Source of the DNA: Bdellovibrio bacteriovorus HD100
GTDB taxonomy: Bacteria; Bdellovibrionota; Bdellovibrionia; Bdellovibrionales; Bdellovibrionaceae
Assembly: GCF_000196175.1 (NCBI RefSeq)
Contig: NC_005363.1
Span: forward strand, 2,046,001-2,110,000
Reading direction: 5' to 3'
Length of the DNA stretch: 64,000 nucleotides
Positions 26,472 to 34,554 of this stretch are shown piece by piece. A program made the translations under genes and the position numbers. Within the stretch, counting starts at the first letter, position 1, and each line of letters opens with the position of its first letter. The notes below the pieces were generated by a model. The model was not told the DNA's origin, made no database searches, and was given only the letters and a program-made list of their open reading frames with translations.

Positions 26472-27634
26472 AGCGTGCGGCGCTGCTGACCGCCATTCTT
26501 GTGTTGGGACTTGTCCTGTCACAACTTCTGCCTGTTTATCTTGGCGAGATGCCACCGCATTATCCTGAAGCCCTTCAGTTGATGACCATGACACTGTTGG
26601 CATTCATCATGATACAGGTCGGACGAGAGTTTGCCATCGACCTGAAGAACAGACATCAGTATTTGGTGGACTATGGGGTGGCGGCCACCGCCGCCGCATT
26701 CCCCTGGATCTTTTGCACCCTCTACTTTCTGGCTTTTCTTATGCCGGAACAAACTCACTCATCCACACCCCCGTGGATCGAAGCACTGCTGGCGGCGCGC
26801 TTCGCCGCCCCCACCTCTGCCGGAGTGCTGTTTTCAATGCTCGCCGCCGCTGGTTTATCCGCGACGTGGACTTTTCGCAAAACCCGCATTCTGGCTATTT
26901 TTGACGACTTGGACACGGTGCTGTTTATGATTCCGCTTAAAATCCTGCTGGTAGGCTGGGCATGGCAGATGGGTGCAGCCATCTGCACGATGGCCGTCCT
27001 GCTTTTGTTAGGCTGGAAATTCTATCGCAGGCTGCGCTGGCCGTGCTCGTGGCCCTGGATAATTTTATATTCTCTGACTGTCACAGCCCTGAGTGAAATA
27101 ACTTATGTCCTTACACGGGATGAACAAACCCGAGTGGGCATGCACATCGAGATACTTCTGCCTGCATTTCTTCTGGGCTGCGCACTTTCCACAAAGCATC
27201 CCAAAGATGTCATCGTGCCGGGCGAAAATCCGCCCGGCCTAAAAACGGAAGAAAAAGTGGGCTTAACAATTTCAGCGGCTTTCATGCTGCTGGTTGGACT
27301 TTCTATGCCGGCAGCCACAGGGGCAAATCCAGCCATTGTGCTGAACATGGAAATCCCCACAATCCTCTTGCATGTGCTGGCTGTCACGGTTGTCGCCAAC
27401 CTGGGCAAAATGTTTACACTGTTCTGTTATAAGAAAGAAGCCAGTTTCAAAGAGCGCCTGGCTGTGTCCATAGCGCTATTTCCCCGCGGTGAGGTCGGCG
27501 CAGGAGTATTGGCACTGTCCCTGTCCTATGGAATTCAAGGACCGTTTCTGGCAATCGCCTTTTTATCTCTGGCCCTGAATCTGATTCTGACCGGAGGTTT
27601 CATTTACATTGTAAAACGTCTGATCTCTGCCTAA
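26468..27634 (+). CDS. Cation:proton antiporter-like membrane protein
   Basis: 388 residues with about eleven to twelve hydrophobic segments. LLAFIMIQVGREFAID, AARFAAPTSAGVLFSML and the acidic intramembrane segment AIFDDLDTVLFMIPLKILLVG are arranged as in CPA2/NhaA-like Na+(K+)/H+ exchangers, where the Asp pair takes part in ion binding. FPRGEVGAGVLALSLSYGIQG near the C-terminus is also typical. Shorter than most CPA2 carriers and without RCK or TrkA domains. It is coupled to the exported protein upstream by a 4-base overlap and faces a ClC gene. Confidence 0.8.
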   Translation: MKRAALLTAILVLGLVLSQLLPVYLGEMPPHYPEALQLMTMTLLAFIMIQVGREFAIDLKNRHQYLVDYGVAATAAAFPWIFCTLYFLAFLMPEQTHSSTPPWIEALLAARFAAPTSAGVLFSMLAAAGLSATWTFRKTRILAIFDDLDTVLFMIPLKILLVGWAWQMGAAICTMAVLLLLGWKFYRRLRWPCSWPWIILYSLTVTALSEITYVLTRDEQTRVGMHIEILLPAFLLGCALSTKHPKDVIVPGENPPGLKTEEKVGLTISAAFMLLVGLSMPAATGANPAIVLNMEIPTILLHVLAVTVVANLGKMFTLFCYKKEASFKERLAVSIALFPRGEVGAGVLALSLSYGIQGPFLAIAFLSLALNLILTGGFIYIVKRLISA

Positions 27635-27652
27635 GTCCCGGATCTTCTGCTT

Positions 27653-28873
27653 TTAATTTTTCCGGCAAAACATCCATAGAAGCTGATCCCGCTTGCTACG
27701 CACGATCTTTTGATTCTTGTAGATTCCCAGATGTCCCGAAACAAAGTAAGCCACCACACAAGCCAATAAAGCGTAAGGGGCTATGCTCCAGCCAAAGATT
27801 TCACATGCCATCACTGCACACGCCAGCGGCGTGTTGGCGGCAGCTCCAAACACAGCGGCAAACCCCAGGGCCGCAAGCAAAGAAATCGACAGTGGCAACA
27901 CCACAGAAAGTGCGCTTCCCAGGCCGGAGCCAACAAAAACCAGAGGAATAAACTCCCCACCCTTAAACCCCGAACCCACTGTCAGACCGGTGAAAAGAGT
28001 TTTATAGACAGGATCCACGAAGGACGCCGCTTGCGTGAAATAGTCCTGAATGACCGGAATCCCCAGACCCACGAAACGAAAACTTCCTTCCAGATGAAAG
28101 AGCAGCACCAACAAAACCCCGGCCACCAAGGGTTTCAGCACCGGATGCTTTACAAATCTTTTCTGCAGTCGCTCAACCAGATGTGTGAATCGCATGAAGA
28201 CATTGGCGGCAAGACCAAACGTAAGCCCTGCCCCGAAGACCGCCACAAAACCCAGCGCGCTGTATGAAATCTCACCCACCGGACCAAACACCGAGTGCGG
28301 AGCCCCCAACAGACGGCAGATATAAAAAGCGACAAACGAAGCCACCAGACATTCCGCCACTGCAAACAGTCGAAGTCTTCCCACCTGAATCACTTCAAGG
28401 CCGAACAAAGCTCCTGCCAAAGGGGCACCGATCGCAGCACTAAATCCCGCCCCAGCGCCGGCAATCAAAAGCACCTTGCGATCTTCTGGCGACATTTTTA
28501 TGAAGTGATTGAACTGATCCGCAAGACTGGCCCCCATCTGCACAGCGGTGCCCTCACGCCCCGCAGAGCCCCCGAAAAGATGAGTCAGAACTGTGCCCAA
28601 AAGCACCATCGGCGCCATTCGAAACGGAATGATATTGGAAGGGTCATGGATTTGTTCCAGAATCAGCCCGGTGCCCTTGTCGGTGTTCTGCCCATACTTG
28701 GAGTAGGCATAACCAATCAATGCCCCTGCCAGCGGCAAAAGCCAAATCAGCCAGGGGTGAGATTCGCGCCACAAGGTCGCCGCGTTCAGAGTGATTAAAA
28801 ACACCGCGGCGGCCATTCCGGCCATCACTCCCACACCTGCACTCAAAAAAAGTCTTTTGATCTGAAACTTCAT
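27653..28873 (-). CDS. ClC-family chloride channel/transporter
   Basis: 406 residues, multi-helix. GGSAGREGTAVQMG contains the GREG motif whose Glu is the gating glutamate of ClC proteins, GAGFSAAIGAPLAGALFGLEV is the next conserved helix, and GGEFIPLVFVGSGLG replaces the GxFxP selectivity motif. No CBS domains. It may conduct Cl- or F- or exchange Cl-/H+; the exact mode cannot be read from sequence. The gene ends 18 bases from the convergent antiporter gene, so both ion transporters lie tail to tail. Confidence 0.88.
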   Translation of the reverse strand: MKFQIKRLFLSAGVGVMAGMAAAVFLITLNAATLWRESHPWLIWLLPLAGALIGYAYSKYGQNTDKGTGLILEQIHDPSNIIPFRMAPMVLLGTVLTHLFGGSAGREGTAVQMGASLADQFNHFIKMSPEDRKVLLIAGAGAGFSAAIGAPLAGALFGLEVIQVGRLRLFAVAECLVASFVAFYICRLLGAPHSVFGPVGEISYSALGFVAVFGAGLTFGLAANVFMRFTHLVERLQKRFVKHPVLKPLVAGVLLVLLFHLEGSFRFVGLGIPVIQDYFTQAASFVDPVYKTLFTGLTVGSGFKGGEFIPLVFVGSGLGSALSVVLPLSISLLAALGFAAVFGAAANTPLACAVMACEIFGWSIAPYALLACVVAYFVSGHLGIYKNQKIVRSKRDQLLWMFCRKN

Positions 28874-28920
28874 CTCTAAGGACTGACGCTAGTCCTGACG
28901 ATAAAAACGGTCAAGGCTTT

Positions 28921-28956
28921 GAAAAAGAAAAACCCCCGTGGTTTGCACGGGGGTTT
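28921..28956 (-). terminator. Intrinsic terminator of fadE
   Basis: AAACCCCCGTG (28930-28940) pairs with CACGGGGGTTT (28946-28956). On the minus strand the hairpin is followed by a U-rich tail (bases 28929-28921). Located 24 bases beyond the fadE stop. Confidence 0.85.
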
Positions 28957-28979
28957 CAAGTTTTTGAATCAGCTCCGCC

Positions 28980-31430
28980 TTAAGAGTGACGGGACATGTA
29001 TTCTTCCTGAGAGAAGTCATCCACCAGGATTGCGTCGTAGCGAACCGCATCGGATTCCTGGATCAACTTCAGTTCATCCTGAGTGATCACATTCTTCTGA
29101 AGGGCTTCATCCAGCAACAAGTGAACTTTCTTCTTAGGCAGAACACCTTCGCGGATGGCTTTTTTCACTTTTTTCTCTGCCGCTTCAGCTTTGTTCGTCA
29201 CAGAGAACGCGTGTTCCAGACGACCGATAGCTTCGTTGCGGTCTGTTGGCAGATAGATACCATCAGACAGACGCTCACGAATACCACCCTCTTTCAACAT
29301 CGCAGCAGCGATGCCGTGAGACCAGCCATCAGAAGCTTGAGACCCTACAGAGTTGATACGAGACCAAGCACCGATCCAGCCTTTGAAGAACCAACGCAGA
29401 CCCGGGATTTTCAGGTTGTCGAAGATGCCATCAAAACCAGTCTGGATGTTCGCCATACAACGCTTCAGGTTGTAGTGAGCAAACGCCAGGTCTTCTTCAC
29501 GACGACCTTCGTACTCGAAACGACGAAGAATTGCTGTCGCCATGTACATGTTCGCCAGGATATCCGCGAAACGACCGGTGATTTTTTGCTTTGCTTTCAA
29601 CTGACCACCCAAAACACCCATCGCCACGTCAGACAACAACGCGAACGTTGCAGATGTCCAAGTCAAACGACGAACGTAAACTTTCATTTGCGGGTGAACA
29701 TCCGGAGTGGATGCCAGGAAACCGCGAGAGCAAGACAACAGAACCGCACGGCATGTGTTACGAATAACGTGACCGATGTGACCCCAGAACGCTCTGTCAA
29801 AGCCTTTCAAATCACCCGCTTCCGCAGTTTTAACTTCCGCGTAAGCAAATGGATGGGCACGAAGAGCCCCCTGACCGAAGATCATCAAAGTACGAGTCAG
29901 AATGTTTGCACCTTCCACCGTGATACCGATTGGAGTCGCAATATAGATTTCTGCCAACACGTTGCGAGGACCCATAGAGATACCCGCTCCACCCATGATG
30001 TCCATGGAATCGTTGATCACTTGGCGGCCCATTTCAGTCGCATAGTATTTTTGCATCGCCGTGATAACACCCGGCTTGATACCTTTATCGATCGCGCCCA
30101 GGCAATAACGTCTCATGGCTTCAAGCTGGTAAGCGGCAGCCCCGATACGCGCCAAAGGTTCTTCAACACCCTCGAAGCGACCGATGGACATACCGAACTG
30201 ACGACGAACCAAAGAGTGCGCAGACACAACACGAGCAGCCAATTTCGCGCCACCCGTTGCCTGAGCTGGCAAGGAGATACCACGACCTGCAGCCAGACAC
30301 TCCATCAACATCAACCAGCCCTTACCGGCTCCGGCAACACCACCGATGATGGCATCTTCGGCGTTAACGATAACGTCTTTACCTTGAGTCGGACAGTTAT
30401 AGAACGGAATACCCAGTGGATCATGACGACGACCCAAAACAACACCTGGAGTGCTGGAAGGGATCAACGCACACGTGATACCCACGTCTTCGCCTTTGCC
30501 CAGCAGATTTTCAGGGTCGCGCAGACGGAAGGCAAGACCGATCGTTGTAGAGATTGCCGCCAGTGTGATCCAGCGTTTATTCCAGTTCAATTTGATTTGC
30601 AGTTTTCCATCCGGACCTTTGAAAAGTACACCGGTGGAAGTGATGGAACCCGCATCCGAACCCGCCGTTGGCTCAGTCAAACCAAAGCAAGGGATTTCGT
30701 CACCCGTTGCCAGACGTGGAAGATAGCGGTTTTTCTGAGCGTCAGTTCCGTAGTGCGCCAGAAGCTCTGCAGGACCCAAAGAGTTTGGAACCATCACCGT
30801 GATTGCTGTGGACAAAGAACGGGAAGAGATTTTCATGATCACTTCCGAGTGCGCCAGCGCGGAGAATCCAAGACCGCCGTACTCTTTCGGGATGATCATA
30901 CCCAGGAATTTTTCTTTCTTGATGATATCCCAGGCTTCTTTAGGGATGTCTTTGTCTTTGTGGATTTTCCAGTGATCCAAAACCTTGCACAGGTTGTTCA
31001 CCGGGCCGTCCATGAAGGCTTGTTCTTCCGCCGTCAGTTGCGGATAGTCTTCTTTCAGAAGATTGCCGAAATTCGGGTTGCCAGAGAAAAGATCTTTCTC
31101 AACCCACACAGCACCAGCATCCAGTGCCGCTTTTTCTGTGTCAGAGATTTTCGGAAGGAACTGCATCTTCTTCATGAATGCCAGCAAACCGGATGTCACC
31201 AGGGCTGCACGCAGCGGCGTGATCAGGAAGATGATGGCGATGACAGCGTAAACCGCCAGCAGCCAGGTTGGCGCACCAAAGCCGACAAGAATTGCGGCCA
31301 GGGCTATCGCCCACACAATCAGAGGGCTTGAGAAAAAGCCCACAAACAACAGAAGTACCACAGAGCCCAATACCCACAGGCCCGTGTAGTTCTCCAAAAA
31401 CATTCCATAGAATGAGCTGATAGAATCCAC
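28980..31430 (-). CDS. fadE: Acyl-CoA dehydrogenase FadE
   Basis: First step of fatty-acid beta-oxidation: FAD-dependent formation of trans-2-enoyl-CoA. 816 residues, matching E. coli FadE. Layout: two to three N-terminal membrane segments (about 15-100), acyl-CoA dehydrogenase N, middle and C domains (about 130-520; CFGLTEPTAGSDAGSI is the middle-domain substrate and FAD motif), and the C-terminal DUF1974 domain. Start is GTG 31430 with AAGGAG seven bases upstream. A minus-strand -10-like box lies at 31510-31515 and a terminator at 28921-28956, so it appears monocistronic. It would let the cell burn host lipids. Confidence 0.95.
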   Translation of the reverse strand: MDSISSFYGMFLENYTGLWVLGSVVLLLFVGFFSSPLIVWAIALAAILVGFGAPTWLLAVYAVIAIIFLITPLRAALVTSGLLAFMKKMQFLPKISDTEKAALDAGAVWVEKDLFSGNPNFGNLLKEDYPQLTAEEQAFMDGPVNNLCKVLDHWKIHKDKDIPKEAWDIIKKEKFLGMIIPKEYGGLGFSALAHSEVIMKISSRSLSTAITVMVPNSLGPAELLAHYGTDAQKNRYLPRLATGDEIPCFGLTEPTAGSDAGSITSTGVLFKGPDGKLQIKLNWNKRWITLAAISTTIGLAFRLRDPENLLGKGEDVGITCALIPSSTPGVVLGRRHDPLGIPFYNCPTQGKDVIVNAEDAIIGGVAGAGKGWLMLMECLAAGRGISLPAQATGGAKLAARVVSAHSLVRRQFGMSIGRFEGVEEPLARIGAAAYQLEAMRRYCLGAIDKGIKPGVITAMQKYYATEMGRQVINDSMDIMGGAGISMGPRNVLAEIYIATPIGITVEGANILTRTLMIFGQGALRAHPFAYAEVKTAEAGDLKGFDRAFWGHIGHVIRNTCRAVLLSCSRGFLASTPDVHPQMKVYVRRLTWTSATFALLSDVAMGVLGGQLKAKQKITGRFADILANMYMATAILRRFEYEGRREEDLAFAHYNLKRCMANIQTGFDGIFDNLKIPGLRWFFKGWIGAWSRINSVGSQASDGWSHGIAAAMLKEGGIRERLSDGIYLPTDRNEAIGRLEHAFSVTNKAEAAEKKVKKAIREGVLPKKKVHLLLDEALQKNVITQDELKLIQESDAVRYDAILVDDFSQEEYMSRHS

Positions 31431-31509
31431 GATGAATCTCCTTTATTGAAATACACCAATAATTAGACTCAATAATGTGAGCATGTGCAAGCGCATCTGG
31501 CCCGATATC

Positions 31510-31515
31510 ATTATA
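31510..31515 (-). promoter_or_regulatory. -10 box (TATAAT) upstream of fadE
   Basis: A perfect TATAAT on the minus strand about 80 bases before the GTG start. No good -35 hexamer is seen at the usual distance, so it may depend on an activator or be fortuitous. Confidence 0.35.
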
Positions 31516-31590
31516 TACACGGAATATGAGGAGAAATTGATTTAATCTTTGGGAGCAGAACTAAGCAACTTGGGTGATCCGGGGGGATGG

Positions 31591-31622
31591 AGAAAAAGCA
31601 AAAGCCCTCTTGCGAGGGCTTT
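31591..31622 (-). terminator. Intrinsic terminator of the small exported-protein gene
   Basis: AAAGCCCTC (31601-31609) pairs with GAGGGCTTT (31614-31622) around a 4-base loop; on the minus strand it is followed by TTTGCTTTTTCT. It lies 35 bases beyond the stop at 31657. Confidence 0.83.
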
Positions 31623-31656
31623 CGTCGTAAACTTAAGTACTAAGCCTAAAGGCTAA

Positions 31657-31872
31657 TTACTTAGTTTCGCCAGCAGGAGCTGCTTCAGTTGGAGCTGCAG
31701 CAGGTGCAGTCTCTGTAGCTGCTGGAGTACCTTCAGCAGGAGCTGCTTCAGTAGCAGTTGCTTCTGCAGCAGGAGCAGTTTCAGCAGGAGCTGTCTCTGG
31801 TTGGTTTTTAGAGCAAGTGAAGCCAGTTGTGAAAGATAGTGCAAGCAAAGCTGCTACTACGATTGCTTTCAT
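31657..31872 (-). CDS. Small low-complexity exported protein (Ala/Thr/Glu/Pro-rich)
   Basis: 71 residues. A signal sequence (MKAIVVAALLALSFTTGFT) ends at a single Cys (GFTC), close to but not a canonical lipobox, so a lipoprotein is possible. The mature part is almost only Ala, Pro, Glu and Thr in imperfect repeats (PAETAPAAEATATEAAPAEG). GAAGGGA precedes the ATG and a strong terminator follows, so it is a stand-alone transcript. Probably a disordered envelope peptide; no function can be given. Confidence 0.7.
   Translation of the reverse strand: MKAIVVAALLALSFTTGFTCSKNQPETAPAETAPAAEATATEAAPAEGTPAATETAPAAAPTEAAPAGETK
31671..31752. repeat. 19-base direct repeat with 63-base period
   Basis: CAGCAGGAGCTGCTTCAGT occurs at 31671-31689 and again, identical, at 31734-31752, exactly 63 bases (21 codons) apart inside the small Ala-rich gene. 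Recombination between them would change length by 21 codons without breaking the frame. Confidence 0.75.
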
Positions 31873-32009
31873 TGATGATCCCTTCGTTATTTATTTAAGC
31901 TGACCTTGTTGACTTTATTGCCAACAGTGGGTCCGCGTTTGTTTTAAAACTCGACTAAGGCCTAAGTTACACAAAAATTGGCCCGCTTAGCAAACGAAAT
32001 TTTGCAAAA

Positions 32010-32822
32010 TTATTTTTGGCAACGCGAACACCAGAAGGTGTTTCGCCCGCCCAGAACTTTCGATTTCACCTGTTGCCCGCAAGTCACACAAGGCTCTTTG
32101 TCCCGACCGTAAACCCGAAAGCTTGTCTGAAAATAACCGCTTTCGCCAGAGGCCTGGGCAAAGTCGCTGATCGAAGATCCACCCGCCTTGATGGACTGAG
32201 ATAAAATTTTTTTAATCTCGCCCACCAAAAGCGAAGCTCTTTCCAAGGACAGCTTTCGCGCCGGCAGCGTGGGCTTGATTCCGGCGGCGAACAACGCTTC
32301 GCTGGCATAGATATTCCCGACACCAACGACAACCTTCTGGTCCATTAAAGCCACTTTCAGAGCGACATCCTTGCCGCGCAGCTTTTCCCACAGCAGCGGT
32401 CCATTGAATTCCGCCTCTAACGGCTCCGGCCCCAAATCCGCCAATTTAGGATGTTTTAACGGGTCTTGAACAAAGTCAAAACAACCAAAACGCCGCGGAT
32501 CGCGGTAAGCCAGGCGCAAGTCTCCGGAAAAATGCAGATATATATGGTCATGCAGCCGTTCATCTCCCGGCACCGCCACCCGCCAGGTTCCGGTCATTCC
32601 CAGGTGCGACAGCATGGCGCCTTTGGGCGTCCAGAGCAGCAAGTATTTGGCGCGACGCTCGATGGAGGTCAGCGGCTGACCAACCAGAGTGCTTATTTTT
32701 TTAGCAGGAATAGGCTCGCGCAGGTCTTTGCGCATCAGTTCGACTTTTTCCAAAATTGGCTGGTCTTTTAATATGGTCTCCAGGCCCCGGCGGACGACTT
32801 CGACCTCTGGAAGTTCAGGCAT
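32010..32822 (-). CDS. mutM: Formamidopyrimidine-DNA glycosylase (Fpg/MutM)
   Basis: Base-excision repair enzyme removing 8-oxoguanine and ring-opened purines. 270 residues. The N-terminus is MPELPEVEVVRRG: after Met removal Pro1 is the Schiff-base nucleophile and Glu2 the acid. The H2TH region (VGVGNIYASEALFAAGIKP) and the C-terminal zinc finger (CVTCG...CSRC) are intact. ATG 32822 is used because the chain must begin with Met-Pro; the preceding GTG 32825 would add one residue and destroy the catalytic N-terminus. GAGGTG lies upstream. Confidence 0.96.
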   Translation of the reverse strand: MPELPEVEVVRRGLETILKDQPILEKVELMRKDLREPIPAKKISTLVGQPLTSIERRAKYLLLWTPKGAMLSHLGMTGTWRVAVPGDERLHDHIYLHFSGDLRLAYRDPRRFGCFDFVQDPLKHPKLADLGPEPLEAEFNGPLLWEKLRGKDVALKVALMDQKVVVGVGNIYASEALFAAGIKPTLPARKLSLERASLLVGEIKKILSQSIKAGGSSISDFAQASGESGYFQTSFRVYGRDKEPCVTCGQQVKSKVLGGRNTFWCSRCQK

Positions 32823-32948
32823 CACTCACCTCTTTGACGACCTCAGCCTATCATATTCTATGCTTTTGGACTCTTTCTAAGAAAAGAGAATGCACCATCC
32901 GACTTTCGGACACTTACGCAAGATCGTAACTATTTGTTTTTACTTGCA

Positions 32949-32954
32949 TATAAT
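32949..32954 (+). promoter_or_regulatory. -10 box (TATAAT) upstream of the toxin-like operon
   Basis: A perfect TATAAT preceded by TTGCA, 90 bases before the first gene of the exported-protein block. No clear -35 hexamer at 17 bases. It is the only good promoter element seen before 33044. Confidence 0.38.
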
Positions 32955-33043
32955 CATCCAAAGAACCCTCACCAACCCCGGCACCAACCTTGCGATAGGG
33001 ATTTACCAACAAGCACACCCAACCCAAGGAAAGGTCCTTAAAT

Positions 33044-33931
33044 ATGAAAAACGCCCTTATCGCCAGCCTCTCTGTTCTTCTCGCAGCCCAAACCGCCCTT
33101 GCCTGGAGCATCAGCATCGGTGGAACCACCATCAAAGGCGACGACCCGCAAATTGTCAAAGACGCCGAAAAAGCCGTAAAACACGGCGCCAATCAAGTCG
33201 CCAACGGCGTTCGAGATGTCTTTGCTGTCGTTGGCAACGCCACAGGCCTCACTGACGTGATTGATTCCAACACAGAAACTTTTGCCAATATCGGTCGTGG
33301 CTACGCATGCATGGCCACACTTTGCTACAGCGAGGTGCTTAGAAAAAAACAACTGGATGAAGCCGAAGCCGAGGCAAAAAGAGGATACGACCGCTATGTT
33401 GCGGAAAGAGTACAAGAGTACGAAACCTCCACCACCCAAGAAAATCGCGAAAAAGCTCTGAGTGCCTGGAAAATGGCCGAAAGCCGCTACAACATTCTCC
33501 TTGAAAGACACAAACTGACCATCGCAGAAATTGAAATCACACGCACTTTCCTCACGGGAGTTAATACAGAGATTAATTTCCGTAAAAAGCTGGCGGAACT
33601 CAAAGTGACCGGACGCCCTTTGAAAAATCGCGAGATGATTCCAGCATCTGAACAGTTCGCAAAAAGCTATAACCAAGACTACAATGCCGCCTTAAACAAG
33701 CTCAATGACGACATTGCGATGCTCAGTCAGGCAACGAAACGCACGCATGCTCAACTGATGGCGGAATTCCTGCGCATTATAGAACTCGATGTTCTTGCGG
33801 GCATGGCAAAAAACTCGATAGCACAATTTGAAAGACTCCAGCAGGAGATTCACAGCCTGAACATGTCTGTAGTGGATGCCGCAGCGGACTCACAAGCGTC
33901 ACGCCATGCTTACGAACAGGAGCAATACTAA
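33044..33931 (+). CDS. Exported coiled-coil protein, first gene of toxin-like operon
   Basis: 295 residues with a Sec signal peptide (MKNALIASLSVLLAAQTALA). The mature protein begins WSISIGGTTIKGDDPQIVKDAEKAV, has a Cys pair (YACMATLC), and from about residue 100 is mostly charged alpha-helix likely to form coiled coils. I do not recognise the family. The stop overlaps the next start (TAATG), so it is coupled to another exported helical protein and then to the toxin-like gene. A structural, delivery or carrier role for that gene is only inferred from position. Confidence 0.7.
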   Translation: MKNALIASLSVLLAAQTALAWSISIGGTTIKGDDPQIVKDAEKAVKHGANQVANGVRDVFAVVGNATGLTDVIDSNTETFANIGRGYACMATLCYSEVLRKKQLDEAEAEAKRGYDRYVAERVQEYETSTTQENREKALSAWKMAESRYNILLERHKLTIAEIEITRTFLTGVNTEINFRKKLAELKVTGRPLKNREMIPASEQFAKSYNQDYNAALNKLNDDIAMLSQATKRTHAQLMAEFLRIIELDVLAGMAKNSIAQFERLQQEIHSLNMSVVDAAADSQASRHAYEQEQY

Positions 33932-34554
33932 TGAAAACCGTGAGCGCTTTTCTGCTGGTGATCCTTTTTACAAACATCACCCACGCCATGGGTGACCTGG
34001 AGCGAGGCATCCTTTTCTTCTCCAACATGTATTCGTTCGGGACTTTGCTGCCGGAAATCGAGGGCCGCATCGCTATAAAAAAACTCGAATACGAAAAGAA
34101 AAAAGTCGAGTTCAGGCAGCAGCTCGAATTGAATCGCCAGGAGTTGCGCAAGCAGTTCTTGCAAAGCGAAAGAACCCGGCAACAGGAGCACCGAGCCTTT
34201 CTTGTTGAGCAAAGACAACTTGTCCAGGACAAAAATTCCTCTTTTGCCAATACCGTCAACCTGGCCCAGGAGCTTTTCCTGGGAATCGTTTCCAGGCAGT
34301 CTTTGGCCGAAGAGATCCAAGCTCGGGCTTCGCAAGATCCAGACTTAACTGAGCAATGGGCGGCCTTGCTCATGGATGCACAAATAAACACTCCGCTCGC
34401 GCAGCTGAACATTGAAGAAGTCGAACGCCTGATGTTCACCGCACTGGATCTTCAATCATCCTTGGAAAGCGTGATGGAAAATATCCAGCTGCAAATTGAG
34501 TCCGTGGACTTTGATCTGCAGCTGATCGAACAAAAGCTAGGAACTTTACAATGA
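33931..34554 (+). CDS. Exported coiled-coil protein, second gene of toxin-like operon
   Basis: 207 residues. A signal peptide (MKTVSAFLLVILFTNITHA) is followed by a long Lys/Glu/Gln/Arg helix (about 45-100, KKLEYEKKKVEFRQQLELN) and a second helical part rich in Leu and Gln. Predicted periplasmic or outer-envelope coiled coil; family unknown. It overlaps the gene before it (TAATG) and the toxin-like gene after it (ATGA), so the three products are probably made in fixed ratio. Confidence 0.7.
   Translation: MKTVSAFLLVILFTNITHAMGDLERGILFFSNMYSFGTLLPEIEGRIAIKKLEYEKKKVEFRQQLELNRQELRKQFLQSERTRQQEHRAFLVEQRQLVQDKNSSFANTVNLAQELFLGIVSRQSLAEEIQARASQDPDLTEQWAALLMDAQINTPLAQLNIEEVERLMFTALDLQSSLESVMENIQLQIESVDFDLQLIEQKLGTLQ

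Noticed and set aside
28986-31331. 781-codon open frame on the strand opposite fadE
   Set aside because: Full antisense to a strongly conserved FadE. The translation is rich in Arg, His, Gln and Thr with no domain, which is what codon bias of the real gene produces.
31653-31844. Leu-rich 63-codon frame overlapping the small Ala-rich gene
   Set aside because: It is the other reading frame of the repetitive GCAGCAG-type DNA; the called frame has a signal peptide and a ribosome binding site.
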